35,079 nt of DNA from Prochlorococcus sp. AG-463-F15 (GCA_003211755.1 QCRS01000009.1:1-35079); one strand, 5' to 3'. Shown: positions 16,963 to 26,044, counted from the first letter of the stretch. Numbers and translations: made by a program. Notes: a model not told the origin generated them from the sequence alone.

Positions 16963-17568
16963 ATGTACTCGTTTAATGAAAAATCTGTATTTGATGCCTC
17001 AGAACTTTCTTATAGGCTGCTTCAAGGATCTGCTGCTTTATTTCCTACAGATACCCTCCCTGCACTTGCAGCAGCTCCTAATGCAGCATCACAGTTGTGG
17101 GAGATAAAGCAAAGACCAACGAAAAAGCCTTTAATTTTGATGGGCTCAAGTGCAACTGAACTCTTTAAATTTGCCTCTTTGAAATCTATAGAGGATGCAG
17201 AAGCGATGGCAAGTAGATATTGGCCAGGAGCATTAACTATCATTTTGCCTGCTTCTGGTCCATTTGTTGATGTCCTTAATCCAGGTGGATTGAATATAGG
17301 GATGAGAGTTCCGGCTTGTGAAGCTGCCATTGAACTACTAACTAAAAGTGGCCCATTGGCAACTACTAGCGCCAATCTTTCAGGTCACCCGCCATCTATT
17401 AATGCAAGGGAAGCCTCCAATTATTTCCCAGAATTACCATTGCTAGGCCCTATCCCATGGCCAGCCCCGTCTGGGATGGCTAGTACTGTGATCGTGTGGC
17501 GGAGCATTGGCCACTGGCAAGTTTTGCGAAGAGGTGCTGTGATTCTTCCAGAGGTTTCATCAAAATGA
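16963..17568 (+). CDS. Sua5/YciO/YrdC-family threonylcarbamoyl-AMP synthase-like protein
   Basis: Makes threonylcarbamoyl-AMP for the t6A base in tRNAs reading ANN codons. It has 201 aa, a single YrdC domain without the extra Sua5 domain. The nucleotide/substrate region is AALFPTDTLPALAAAPN with KQRPTKKPLILM; later conserved parts are YWPGALTIILPA, IGMRVPA, and PLATTSANLSGHP. It starts at ATG 16963 and overlaps the following small gene by 4 bases (ATGA). Usual motifs have TxTxYGL; here the sequence TDTLPALAA is divergent, so enzymatic activity is likely but not certain. Confidence 0.88.
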   Translation: MYSFNEKSVFDASELSYRLLQGSAALFPTDTLPALAAAPNAASQLWEIKQRPTKKPLILMGSSATELFKFASLKSIEDAEAMASRYWPGALTIILPASGPFVDVLNPGGLNIGMRVPACEAAIELLTKSGPLATTSANLSGHPPSINAREASNYFPELPLLGPIPWPAPSGMASTVIVWRSIGHWQVLRRGAVILPEVSSK

Positions 17569-17738
17569 TTTGGCTGATAGGCCTGGTTTTGACTCTACAG
17601 GCTATTTTTTATTGGATTTTGAAGCCTGCAATCCACTTTTCAATGCCAATATTTGAAGTGAGAGGCTTTGGCTTACTGTTTTTGCTTTTAGGAGCGTGGC
17701 TTCTCTCAGGAAGAGTTGAAAGCCAAAGACCTCGTTAA
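17565..17738 (+). CDS. small membrane protein, 57 aa
   Basis: A 57-aa protein with two hydrophobic segments (IGLVLTLQAIFYWIL, and FGLLFLLLGAWLLSG) and a polar tail, likely a two-span inner membrane protein. It starts at ATG 17565, overlapping the Sua5/YrdC gene by 4 bases (ATGA), which is the main reason to accept it; a longer frame from 17496 exists but its first part lies inside the upstream gene. I do not recognise the family. Confidence 0.65.
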   Translation: MIWLIGLVLTLQAIFYWILKPAIHFSMPIFEVRGFGLLFLLLGAWLLSGRVESQRPR

Positions 17739-17832
17739 AGTGTTCATCACACTCTGGGGGGGCTTTCATTTAAAACACTTTTTTGATTTAGTTATATTGC
17801 TGGTAAATGCTTGTGGACACTTGGTGGCTTGA

Positions 17833-17904
17833 AGCCGGCTAACGGATTTGAACCGATGACCTTCGCTTTACAAAAGCGCTGCTCTACCACTGAGCTAAGC
17901 CGGC
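17833..17904 (-). tRNA. tRNA-Thr (anticodon TGT)
   Basis: A 72-base cloverleaf on the minus strand: acceptor GCCGGCT with AGCCGGC, D arm GCTCAGTGGTAGAGC, anticodon loop TTTGTAA (TGT) on a stem with the first pair mismatched, T arm with GTTCAAAT. CCA is not encoded. Confidence 0.95.
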
Positions 17905-18202
17905 ATCCTATAAATCTTAACTAAGCAGGCTTCTGAAATCTTGGATGAATCTTCTTAGGCTGAAAATTATTTATTTTAAAGATAGAGACATTCTTGAGCT
18001 TTTGGCGGCCTAAATTAAATACTCCTTGAAATGGAGATTATCTTTATTGTGCAGAATACACAATTTTGAGAGTATTAATATTGACATCTTTTGCTAATAA
18101 ATGAACATCTGGCAATGATTTTGTATGAATTAATTAACTATAAATCCATCTAAATAGTAAATGCAAGTCATTCTTTGTTGCTTCTCTCCAATCAATTACA
18201 GA
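17905..18202. other. AT-rich spacer, nothing recognised
   Basis: About 300 bp between tRNA-Thr and the end of minE. I see no gene, strong hairpin or repeat on either strand. Confidence 0.5.
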
Positions 18203-18526
18203 TTAACTTGAGATCTCTTGCTCTTCTATTGGTTGCTCAATTGGCTTTTTAGTTTTGATAGCCCCTGAGGTGTCCCTTCTTATTGGTAAATTTGCTACAA
18301 GAGCTGTCATTCGATCTTCAGTCTCTAGGCTTACAGCTCCTTCCTCTATGTCGATCTCAACATATTTGGCGACTACTTCAAGTATCTCTCGCCTCATTTG
18401 ATCCAAAAGATCAGGGCTGAGATCAGTGCGATCATGAGCAAGAACTAATTGAAGACGTTCTCGTGCAGTATTGGCGCTAGCTTCTTGGCGCCTAAGTAAT
18501 TTGTTGAGGATGTCGCGCAGAGTCAT
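18203..18526 (-). CDS. minE: cell division topological specificity factor MinE
   Basis: Activates MinD ATPase and drives the Min system so that the division ring forms at mid-cell. It has 107 aa with the typical N-terminal amphipathic, MinD-interacting part ([12 protein letters not shown]) and the dimerisation domain ([20 protein letters not shown], then [18 protein letters not shown]). The C-terminal tail is polar and rich in Glu, Gln and Ile. It follows minD after 5 bases on the same strand. Confidence 0.95.
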   Translation of the reverse strand: MTLRDILNKLLRRQEASANTARERLQLVLAHDRTDLSPDLLDQMRREILEVVAKYVEIDIEEGAVSLETEDRMTALVANLPIRRDTSGAIKTKKPIEQPIEEQEISS

Positions 18527-18531
18527 GGCAT

Positions 18532-19347
18532 TTAGAAAATCTTGGTTTGCATCAGACGCTTGAATTTGTCTCGGATGCCTGGGCCTTCTTTTGAAGGGTC
18601 AATCATGGGAATATCTTCCCCTTGCAAACGCCGAGCAATGTTTGTGTAGCAACGCGCCGCAGGAGAAGTGCCTCCACTTAGAGTGAGAGGCTCTCCTCTG
18701 TTTGTGCTCACAATTACTTGCTCATCCTCTAGGACTAATCCCAGTAATGGCAGCGCAAGAATATCTGTAACATCTTCAACTGAAAGCATCTCTTGACTGG
18801 CAATCATCTTTGGGCGCACTCTGTTGAGTACTAGCTGAGTGGGTTTTATCCCATTTGCATTAAGAAGGCCTATAACTCGATCAGCATCTCGAACTGCAGA
18901 AATCTCTGGGTTTGTTACCACTATGGCTTCTTTAGAGGCTGAAACTGCATTTTTGAACCCGTCTTCAACCCCAGCAGGACAATCAATTAATACATAGTCG
19001 AATTGTTCACTTAGCAAAGACACTATCCGCTGCATATCTTCTGGTTTAAGCCAATCAAGCATTCGCGGATTCCCTGCAGGGAGAAGAGCGAGATTTGGCT
19101 CTTGCTTGTGTTTGACAAGCGCTTGTTCTAATCGACAACTTTCTTCTAGAACCTCTTGGGCTGTATAGATGATTCGATTTTCTAGGCCTAGTAATAAATC
19201 AAGGTTTCGCAAACCAAAGTCTGCATCTAACACTGCAGTGCTCACGCCTTGCTTGGCGAGTGCAATGCCCAAATTTGCTGTCAGAGTTGTCTTCCCGACA
19301 CCTCCTTTGCCAGAGCAGATAAGAATGATGCGTGTATTTGTCGCCAC
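18532..19347 (-). CDS. minD: septum site-determining protein MinD
   Basis: Membrane-associated ATPase that recruits MinC. It has 271 aa. The deviant Walker A motif [10 protein letters not shown] carries the signature Lys14 and catalytic Lys19; [16 protein letters not shown] and [12 protein letters not shown] are the switch and Walker B regions. The C-terminal [11 protein letters not shown] is the amphipathic membrane-targeting helix. The order minC - minD - minE on one strand is standard; about 180 bases separate minC from minD. Confidence 0.97.
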   Translation of the reverse strand: MATNTRIILICSGKGGVGKTTLTANLGIALAKQGVSTAVLDADFGLRNLDLLLGLENRIIYTAQEVLEESCRLEQALVKHKQEPNLALLPAGNPRMLDWLKPEDMQRIVSLLSEQFDYVLIDCPAGVEDGFKNAVSASKEAIVVTNPEISAVRDADRVIGLLNANGIKPTQLVLNRVRPKMIASQEMLSVEDVTDILALPLLGLVLEDEQVIVSTNRGEPLTLSGGTSPAARCYTNIARRLQGEDIPMIDPSKEGPGIRDKFKRLMQTKIF

Positions 19348-19525
19348 GGACCTCTTAAAAGTGGGCGCATCCTAGGGGGCCTTTGGATCCGGAAAAAGAG
19401 AAATGGGTGAAGGTTTGCATTTAAAAGTCTTTAGAAATTTATAAAACTCACTTTTATTTTCCTGGAAAGCAGCTTCCCATGGAGCTTTCAGCCTGTTTGG
19501 CCGATCTGAGAAGGGTCAGGTTTTC

Positions 19526-20200
19526 TTAGGAAGTTTTGAAAGAATTAGTTCTTGCTGGTTTGATAACAATTTGATCAAATTCGATTATTGCTTCTTCCGC
19601 TAGTCCTGCTTGAGGGATTTCTTGGGGGCCACGAGCAACTTTGTTGGCAATCCTTAACTGGAGTGGCCTTAGTTGTAGTGCAACAATCTTTGCGTCATGG
19701 TTCCCTTCTTTACCTGCGTGAGCAATTCCGCGAAGCCTTCCCCATATCAATACATCTCCACCAGCAGAAATTTTTGCACCAGGGTTTACATCACCTAATA
19801 AAAGTACATCTCCTTCTGCCTCTAGGTTTTCGCCTGATCTCAGTGTCCCTTGATGGAATAACAAACATGGATTTTTAGTTTTCTGCACATCCGATGTGCT
19901 TGATGGATAAGAGATTTCTTCACTTTTTTCAGGCTTTAAAAGGGCTGGGTAACCTAGTGATGAAGCACTGACGATCGTTTCAGGAATATTTGACTGAATC
20001 ATATTGATTCGGAGCCCAGCCTGATCAAAAAGGACTTTAATTGTTTGAAAATCTTTGCAGCTAAGAAACCAGTCAAGACAATTGATTGTGACTAAACCTG
20101 GTTTAAGATTTATGATTTTCCGAGGTAATAACTCACGCCAATCTTCTCTGCGGGATGATGGAAAAATAATGCTTTGCAAATCTTGTGGATGTTCATTCAT
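19526..20200 (-). CDS. minC: septum site-determining protein MinC
   Basis: Inhibitor of FtsZ ring formation, activated by MinD. It has 224 aa. The C-terminal beta-helix domain is clear (GTLRSGENLEAEGDVLLLGD, NPGAKISAGGDVLIWGRLRG, then AHAGKEGNHDAKIVALQL), including the RGIAHAG MinD-binding region. The N-terminal domain is more divergent, as is usual. It follows the HD-hydrolase gene by 25 bases and precedes minD. Confidence 0.92.
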   Translation of the reverse strand: MNEHPQDLQSIIFPSSRREDWRELLPRKIINLKPGLVTINCLDWFLSCKDFQTIKVLFDQAGLRINMIQSNIPETIVSASSLGYPALLKPEKSEEISYPSSTSDVQKTKNPCLLFHQGTLRSGENLEAEGDVLLLGDVNPGAKISAGGDVLIWGRLRGIAHAGKEGNHDAKIVALQLRPLQLRIANKVARGPQEIPQAGLAEEAIIEFDQIVIKPARTNSFKTS

Positions 20201-20225
20201 TTACGGGAGGAAGATGGTGGTCAAT

Positions 20226-21482
20226 TTAGATAATTTGCGGCAAGAAGCTTACCTGTTTTTTAAGGTCAATGTGGATCTCTTTAGGATGAATTAGCCAAGC
20301 AGCACCTGCCGGATCAATGAGGCCTTTTACCACAGGGGAAACTTGTTCCAACGCCTTAAGCTTGTCCCCATCCCATAATCGAAGGCCCCGCTTATATGGT
20401 TGGTAACTTTCTATTTTTTGATGTCGAAGGGTACATAATTGATCAGGGTCTTGGCCTAGCTTCTCAACAAGTTTTCTGGCCTTTGCAAGTGCTTCTAATT
20501 GATCTTCAATTTTCAGGTGATTAACATCCAAGGCCTTTAAAAGATTTCTATTTATAAAACGGTTGCATAGCTTTGCAAGAATTTCAGGTGCTTCTTCTTG
20601 CCATCGCATTAGGTGATAACCAGTTCGGACATCATCATTTGCTAAAAAGGTTTCCAAGTCAATGTCATCTGATTGCCAAAGCCAAGTGGCCATATATTTA
20701 TCAGCCCAAATCTTTTTAGGCCCTAATTCTCTAGCAGTGCGAACCAGTTGTTCTAGTAACCAGCTGCAAACTTCATTGAGTCGATGGTTATATACGCTGC
20801 GATACATAAGGTTCCTAATGACAAGGTAATGCTCAACTGCAGTAAGGCCTTTGGGGTGAATGGCTAAATCTCCATCAGGAGCAAGAGTTAGTGCCGAAAG
20901 AATTCTTTCCAGGTCTAGTTGGCCATATGTTGTTCCAGTGCTGTAGCTATCGCGTAATAGATAATCAAGGCGATCACAATCAAGTTGACTACTGACTAGT
21001 GCTTTGACGACGTTGTTGGAAGATTGCTTCTTCTCAATAATGTTTGCCACCTGATCAGCAGTACCTTCCTCAAAGGCTTCTAGGGCTGTTTTGATTTGCG
21101 AACAATTTCTTATCAAATGTGCAGTCCATTTTTCATGCCTTAGCCCAAACATTTCCTCACCTGTATGGCTGAGGGGAGTGTGGCCAATGTCATGCAATAA
21201 AGCTGCGCCATATAGAACTCCTTTAATTCTTTGAAGATTGGGATCTAATTTCAACAATCTGCTTAATGCTCTTCTAGCTATATGAAAAACTCCTAGGGAG
21301 TGGGTAAAGCGACTGGATTCAGCTCCATGAAAGGTTAAGAATGCTGGCCCTAATTGCCTAATGCGACGCAGTCTTTGAAACGGAGAGGAATCGATCAACT
21401 TAATAACCATGGCCTCAGCAGGTTCATCGCTGTCCAGTGTTATCCCGAGATGAAGAGGGTCGTGATAGGTCCTTAGGCTCAT
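20226..21482 (-). CDS. HD-domain phosphohydrolase
   Basis: Metal-dependent HD-superfamily phosphohydrolase related to dGTPase-like proteins. It has 418 aa. The N-terminal DPLHLGITLDSDE is followed by the fingerprint PFQRLRRIRQLGPA, then SRFTHSLGVFHIARR and the HD motif LLHDIGHTPLSHTGEE (metal ligands His-Asp), with DCDRLDYLLRDSY further on. It starts at ATG 21482, overlapping the stop of ctpA by 4 bases (ATGA), and minC begins 25 bases later. The substrate is unknown; a nucleotide is likely from the family. Confidence 0.87.
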   Translation of the reverse strand: MSLRTYHDPLHLGITLDSDEPAEAMVIKLIDSSPFQRLRRIRQLGPAFLTFHGAESSRFTHSLGVFHIARRALSRLLKLDPNLQRIKGVLYGAALLHDIGHTPLSHTGEEMFGLRHEKWTAHLIRNCSQIKTALEAFEEGTADQVANIIEKKQSSNNVVKALVSSQLDCDRLDYLLRDSYSTGTTYGQLDLERILSALTLAPDGDLAIHPKGLTAVEHYLVIRNLMYRSVYNHRLNEVCSWLLEQLVRTARELGPKKIWADKYMATWLWQSDDIDLETFLANDDVRTGYHLMRWQEEAPEILAKLCNRFINRNLLKALDVNHLKIEDQLEALAKARKLVEKLGQDPDQLCTLRHQKIESYQPYKRGLRLWDGDKLKALEQVSPVVKGLIDPAGAAWLIHPKEIHIDLKKQVSFLPQII

Positions 21483-22804
21483 TGATTGGCCATAGGAATT
21501 TTTGAGGTGTCAATGATTGACCCTGATCCCTCTAAGTTTTCTTTTTGCGCTGATTTCTCAAGGTTTTTCAGGTCAAGAGTGGAGCTCATTAGAAGCTCAG
21601 CATCTTGAAGCCATCGATCTTCGCTTGTACCTGGATTAAGTGGTTCTGGTAAATCTAATAATCGGTCAGGTTCTATGCCTTGGTTTTGAATGTCAGTACC
21701 GTTCGGAGTTAGGTAACTAGCAACTGTTACGGCAAGGCCACTGCCATCACTAAGTTTGCTCAATGACTGTATTAATCCTTTCCCGAAAGTTCTGCTACCA
21801 ATAAGTTGAGATCGACCATTGTCTTGAAGTGCACCAGCCAGAATCTCGCTAGCACTAGCAGTTCCGCCATTGACAATAGTGACCATTGGTCCTTCATAGA
21901 GAGTTTCTAATCCTGCTGGTATCGCATCATTTATTCCTTCACGATTTCTAGTTTCTACTATTGGTTTATTACTTAGGAATGCATCTGCAACAGCCAAACC
22001 TGAGCTGACTAGCCCTCCAGAGTTGTTGCGTAAATCCAATACAAGACCCTCTACTTCTTTCTCCGAAAGCTCTTCGAGAGCTTCTTTGACCTGTCTTGGT
22101 ACTCCCTCACTGAACTGTGTAATTCGAAGGTAGCCAATCGTATGAGATTCATTCCTTAAGCGTCGAGTTCGCACTGGACGTAAATCAACACTGCGGCGTT
22201 CGAGGGTTATTTCTTGGTTCTCTCCGTTTGGAGTTTGGAGCTCAACAATTACCTGAGAGCCAACTTCTCCTCTCAATCTTGCTGCGGTGGCCTCTAGACC
22301 AAGATTTTGAGGAGATTCGCCATTTACCTTTAACAAAGCTGTGCCACTTGCCACCCCTGCGTCGGCAGCAGGGGATCCTTCGAGTGGTGAAATAACCACA
22401 ATTTGTCCATCATCATTCCTTGCCCCTAATTGCAGACCTACTCCATTGATCTCGCTCCCTAGATTGCTTGCTTTCAATGCGACGTAATCAATAGGTCTTA
22501 GTAGCCTTGTATATGGATCTCCTAGTGGTTGAAGCATTCTTTCAATGGCTGCATAAGCTTCTTCACTGGTTGTAATTGGTTGTTCTAGAGCCTTTTGCCT
22601 GAGGCGTCTCCAATGAATTTGATCAAACTTTGTTGGGTCTAGATACCCTTGATTGACGAGACTCCAACTCTCAAGAATGATTTGTTGACCATCATTCAAG
22701 GCATGAATCGCTTGGGCATTTAATAAGAAACAGATCGCCACGCTGCATAGCGCAATTAGGAGGCGTTGCACAGTTTTGAACCAGGATTTAACAGTTGGAG
22801 GCAT
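21479..22804 (-). CDS. carboxyl-terminal processing protease (CtpA/S41 family)
   Basis: S41 serine protease with a PDZ domain. CtpA in cyanobacteria removes the C-terminal extension of photosystem II D1 on the lumenal side; paralogues CtpB and CtpC exist, so the exact type is not settled. From ATG 22804 it has 441 aa; a TTG at 22822 is also in frame. There is an N-terminal hydrophobic segment (LLIALCSVAICFLLNAQA) likely acting as a signal. The PDZ covers about residues 110-195 (INGVGLQLGAR, SPAADAGVASG). The catalytic pair is Ser317 (GGTASASEILAGAL) and Lys342 (GSRTFGKGL). It overlaps the HD hydrolase gene and is divergent from petB. Confidence 0.92.
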   Translation of the reverse strand: MPPTVKSWFKTVQRLLIALCSVAICFLLNAQAIHALNDGQQIILESWSLVNQGYLDPTKFDQIHWRRLRQKALEQPITTSEEAYAAIERMLQPLGDPYTRLLRPIDYVALKASNLGSEINGVGLQLGARNDDGQIVVISPLEGSPAADAGVASGTALLKVNGESPQNLGLEATAARLRGEVGSQVIVELQTPNGENQEITLERRSVDLRPVRTRRLRNESHTIGYLRITQFSEGVPRQVKEALEELSEKEVEGLVLDLRNNSGGLVSSGLAVADAFLSNKPIVETRNREGINDAIPAGLETLYEGPMVTIVNGGTASASEILAGALQDNGRSQLIGSRTFGKGLIQSLSKLSDGSGLAVTVASYLTPNGTDIQNQGIEPDRLLDLPEPLNPGTSEDRWLQDAELLMSSTLDLKNLEKSAQKENLEGSGSIIDTSKIPMANQ

Positions 22805-22849
22805 TGGATTAATCCCTGGCAAGGATTTTGGAGCACATTTCAGTAGACT

Positions 22850-22863
22850 CTTTTGTACAAAAG
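22850..22863. promoter_or_regulatory. 14-bp perfect palindrome between ctpA and petB
   Basis: CTTTTGTACAAAAG is perfectly palindromic and lies 13 bases before the petB start and within the 72-bp divergent gap to ctpA. It may be an operator, or a hairpin in the petB leader. The A/T-rich arms raise the chance of accident. Confidence 0.35.
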
Positions 22864-22876
22864 CTCACCTCAATAA

Positions 22877-23533
22877 ATGGCGAACTCCTCACCTGTCTAC
22901 GACTGGTTCCAGGAACGTCTTGAAGTTCAGGACATAGCAGATGATGTCACTTCAAAATACGTCCCCCCGCACGTAAACATCTTTTATTGTTTGGGTGGGA
23001 TCACTTTGGTTTGTTTCCTGATTCAGTTTGCGACAGGTTTCGCAATGACTTTTTACTACAAACCAACTGTTGTTGAGGCTTATAGCTCAGTCAGTGCATT
23101 GATGACGGACGTGAGTTTTGGATGGTTGATTCGTTCAGTACATCGATGGAGCGCCTCAATGATGGTGCTGTGCCTGATTTTGCATGTCTTTCGTGTATAT
23201 CTAACTGGTGGGTTCAAGCGACCTCGAGAGCTGACTTGGATTACAGGAGTAACTATGGCAGTTATTACTGTTGCGTTTGGTGTTACTGGATATTCTCTTC
23301 CCTGGGATCAGGTTGGTTATTGGGCTGTAAAGATTGTTTCAGGAGTTCCTGCGGCAATTCCAGTTATCGGAGACTTCATGGTGGAATTGCTTCGTGGAGG
23401 GGAAAGTGTTGGTCAGTCAACATTGACTCGTTTTTACAGCCTCCATACTTTTGTTCTTCCTTGGGCTCTTGCAGTTTTTATGCTCATGCACTTTCTTATG
23501 ATCCGGAAACAAGGAATTTCTGGTCCTTTGTAA
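22877..23533 (+). CDS. petB: cytochrome b6
   Basis: Heme-binding subunit of the cytochrome b6f complex in the thylakoid membrane. It has 218 aa and four membrane spans. The heme-ligand His pairs are in [20 protein letters not shown] and [20 protein letters not shown]; the [20 protein letters not shown] and [11 protein letters not shown] motifs are family hallmarks, and the C-terminus [11 protein letters not shown] is typical. It starts at ATG 22877 and is followed by petD after 73 bases, the conserved petBD operon. Confidence 0.98.
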   Translation: MANSSPVYDWFQERLEVQDIADDVTSKYVPPHVNIFYCLGGITLVCFLIQFATGFAMTFYYKPTVVEAYSSVSALMTDVSFGWLIRSVHRWSASMMVLCLILHVFRVYLTGGFKRPRELTWITGVTMAVITVAFGVTGYSLPWDQVGYWAVKIVSGVPAAIPVIGDFMVELLRGGESVGQSTLTRFYSLHTFVLPWALAVFMLMHFLMIRKQGISGPL

Positions 23534-23606
23534 AGAAGGTCTTAATCTCCTCAAAGCTTCCTGCTTGATTTTTTTCTAGTTTCATTCCAAAAAAGTAGCT
23601 TTACAC

Positions 23607-24089
23607 ATGTCAACACTAAAGAAACCCAATCTGGCTGATCCCAAGTTGAGGGCAAAGCTCGCGAAGGGAATGGGGCATAACTATTACGGAGAGCCTGCTT
23701 GGCCTAACGATCTTTTATATATTTTCCCTGTAGTAATTCTCGGCACAGTTGCCTGCATAGTCGGCCTTGCAGTTTTAGATCCCGCAATATTGGGCGAACC
23801 AGCCAATCCTTTTGCTACTCCATTAGAGATTCTTCCAGAATGGTACCTATATCCAGTTTTTCAAATCCTAAGAGTTGTTCCTAATAAACTTCTTGGAATT
23901 GTCTTGCAAACTTTGATTCCTTTGGGATTGATGCTGATTCCATTTATTGAGAATGTTAATCCTTTTTATAATCCCTTTAGAAGACCAATTGCAACTAGCT
24001 TCTTCTTGTTCGGAACTTTGTTTACTATCTATCTTGGGATTGGTGCATGTCTTCCAATAGATAAGTCTTTAACGTTGGGATTGTTTTAA
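23607..24089 (+). CDS. petD: cytochrome b6f complex subunit IV
   Basis: A 160-aa, three-span membrane subunit that completes the quinol-oxidising site with cytochrome b6. The N-terminus [20 protein letters not shown] and [15 protein letters not shown] are diagnostic; [20 protein letters not shown] contains the PEWY quinol-site motif. It is co-transcribed with petB. The start is the ATG at 23607. Confidence 0.98.
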   Translation: MSTLKKPNLADPKLRAKLAKGMGHNYYGEPAWPNDLLYIFPVVILGTVACIVGLAVLDPAILGEPANPFATPLEILPEWYLYPVFQILRVVPNKLLGIVLQTLIPLGLMLIPFIENVNPFYNPFRRPIATSFFLFGTLFTIYLGIGACLPIDKSLTLGLF

Positions 24090-24159
24090 GAACCCTATAT
24101 TTCTATTTAACTTTAGACAGAAAATCTTTAAATAATCTTTATCAGATTTAATTACTGAA

Positions 24160-25614
24160 TTAAGGCATAATTTCTTCCAGATCTAGCATTAATACATCAT
24201 CTGGACAAACGCGTAAAAGGTGATGAAGTAATAGAAAACCAACTATTGTCCAAGTTTGATATGTTCTTGATTGCTGTCCAACCCAAGTGCCAGTAGGACC
24301 ATCGAAGTATTCCGCCCATTTTTGGCGTGGCAATTGATTTAGCTGGCTCCAATAGCATTCCTCAAGGAGAGCTCGCATTTGTCCCATTAGCAATACATCA
24401 GCATGTGGATACCGTTTCTCATGTCTAATGATTGAGGCACCAAAGAACCAAAGAAGACTGGGCCAATGTCCACCATTGTGGTAACTCCAAGGCCAGTTTT
24501 TGGGATCAGATCCGGTTTTGTTTTGCCATTCGGCACCGTCCATTGGCGGATGGCATATGCGCATTGGCATTTGAGCCATAAGATGTTCTCTGTTATGCAG
24601 TACAAGACGAAACAGTGCTCTTTGTTGCGGAGCTGTTAGTACTCCAAACATGCATGCAAGAGAATTCCCAAGGCTGTAAAAACGAAAATCAGGACGCCCC
24701 GTGCGAATGTTCCCAATCAGATAGCCGCCTCGGTCTTCTAACCAGTCTTGAAGCCATGATGGGACAACTTGTGGCTGGACATTGAATTCGTTTTGGTGCT
24801 GATCTTCTCCATATTGCTCAGTTGGTCTTCTCCTTAGTACTTGCATTGTTTTACTGGTTACCCAGTAGTGCTTTAGGAGAAATTGACGCAAGTCATGTAC
24901 CCATTGCCTTGTTAATACGAGCCTCTGATCAAGTAAGCGACTTACTTGATGTTTTCGACTGAGTTCCATAAGTTCTATGCAACTTCGCAGACTCGCGTAT
25001 AGCAGTACTTCAACTTCTAGTGGTGCTCCCCATACATCCATCGGACGGTCAATCATGAACGCACAATCAGGGACAAAGAGAACAGGAGTCCCTTCAAAAG
25101 TGGGGTGGAGAACTAAATCTAGAAGTAGTTGAACTCCTCTTTGCACCCTTTGACTTGTCCCGAAGCTTGTGTCTCCACTCCTTCTGACATAAAGCCAGCA
25201 CAATATTGGCCACCAAAGACTTGCATCTGCAGAAGTGATTCGACCTATAGACCTTTGTCCATAGTCTGCAATTAATTCGCCCTGTTCCTCAACAAAGCTT
25301 GTAGGGAAAACTCCACGAGTTTGGTATGTGGTGCTTTGTAGATCTAGGCAGACACTCAGAAAATGTTTGACGATGTCATATCTTTTTTGTGTCAGCAAAT
25401 AGATCATTACTGGCACGTTGTCGCGCAGAAAGATCTCGCCGTAGTTCAGAGCATCATTATTAGCTGGATGTTCGAGAGCGGCGACACTTCCACCAAGTTT
25501 CCCTGCGACTTCAATGAGTGTGCGCTCGAAATGCTCTTTGGCTCTTTTGATTACTTGGTCTTCATTAGAGTTGGGACGAACACGTTTGTGCTGTTGGCTG
25601 AAGCGACCTGCCAT
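24160..25614 (-). CDS. alkaline/neutral invertase (GH100)
   Basis: Hydrolyses sucrose to glucose and fructose in the cytosol; sucrose is made by marine picocyanobacteria, which fits. It has 484 aa, normal for glycoside hydrolase family 100. Conserved stretches include LNYGEIFLRDNVPVMIYLL near the N-terminus, TSFVEEQGELIADYGQRSIG with SADASLWWPILCWLY, PDCAFMIDRPMDVWGAPLEV, and PKNWPWSYHNGGHWPSLLWF near the C-terminus. It is a lone leftward gene whose start faces the rRNA operon. Confidence 0.93.
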   Translation of the reverse strand: MAGRFSQQHKRVRPNSNEDQVIKRAKEHFERTLIEVAGKLGGSVAALEHPANNDALNYGEIFLRDNVPVMIYLLTQKRYDIVKHFLSVCLDLQSTTYQTRGVFPTSFVEEQGELIADYGQRSIGRITSADASLWWPILCWLYVRRSGDTSFGTSQRVQRGVQLLLDLVLHPTFEGTPVLFVPDCAFMIDRPMDVWGAPLEVEVLLYASLRSCIELMELSRKHQVSRLLDQRLVLTRQWVHDLRQFLLKHYWVTSKTMQVLRRRPTEQYGEDQHQNEFNVQPQVVPSWLQDWLEDRGGYLIGNIRTGRPDFRFYSLGNSLACMFGVLTAPQQRALFRLVLHNREHLMAQMPMRICHPPMDGAEWQNKTGSDPKNWPWSYHNGGHWPSLLWFFGASIIRHEKRYPHADVLLMGQMRALLEECYWSQLNQLPRQKWAEYFDGPTGTWVGQQSRTYQTWTIVGFLLLHHLLRVCPDDVLMLDLEEIMP

Positions 25615-25707
25615 TTAGTAATTCTAATTGTCCATGCTCAAACGCTAGTTATGACAGGCCAATCGCACAGTGGAAGCAAGTCTGGAGATATTGTTAATTC
25701 ATTTTTC

Positions 25708-25737
25708 TTGCAAGTGGGCTGCTTAATGGTCTAAATT
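25708..25737 (+). promoter_or_regulatory. possible promoter of the rRNA operon
   Basis: TTGCAA (25708-25713), an 18-base gap, then TAAATT (25732-25737): a weak match to a sigma-70 type promoter. It lies just upstream of the structured leader and downstream of the divergent invertase start. The choice is uncertain. Confidence 0.25.
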
Positions 25738-25761
25738 ATTTGGATGTGCAAAGGGCTGAGC

Positions 25762-25913
25762 CCTGAAGCACTTCCCACAGATCTCAAGGCGAAGGTCTTG
25801 ACTTGGTCAGTGGGTGCTTACAAAGCTTGAAGGAGAAATCCTTCGGTGTTGTAAGTTTCAAGTACGGCTATACGGCCGTATCTCCTGATACTTCTTGTAT
25901 GGGAAGTAACAGG
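25762..25913 (+). ncRNA. structured RNA element ahead of the pre-16S stem
   Basis: Closed by CCTG (25762-25765) plus ACTTCCCA (25770-25777) pairing with TGGGAAGT (25900-25907) plus CAGG (25910-25913). Inside are a long hairpin, CTTACAA (25817-25823) with TTGTAAG (25849-25855), carrying GAAGGA-GAAA-TCCTTC with a GNRA-type loop, and a TACGGC/GCCGTA hairpin (25863-25880). It is either the 5' domain of the rRNA leader or a separate small RNA. A 6S-like layout (closing stem, open middle, inner hairpins) is a possibility but not proved. Confidence 0.5.
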
Positions 25914-25919
25914 ACTGAA

Positions 25920-25948
25920 CCTGGACAACTGAAAAGTTTAGGAACTGA
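25920..25948 (+). other. left arm of the outer pre-16S processing stem
   Basis: CCTGGACA (25920-25927) and AAAGTTTAGGAACTGA (25933-25948) are complementary to 27936-27958, after the 16S gene (TCAGTTCCTAAACTTT and TGTCTAGG). The pairing is perfect in the 16-bp part, with one G-T pair in the other. This is the expected RNase III-type stem that brackets pre-16S rRNA. Confidence 0.8.
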
Positions 25949-26044
25949 CGCTTTTATCGCGTCTAGAACTTCTTAGAATTAGCTTTTAAAGGCTTTTTTA
26001 TGATTTCTGGATAGATATGCGATAAGAGTGTGAGGTCCCGTCAA

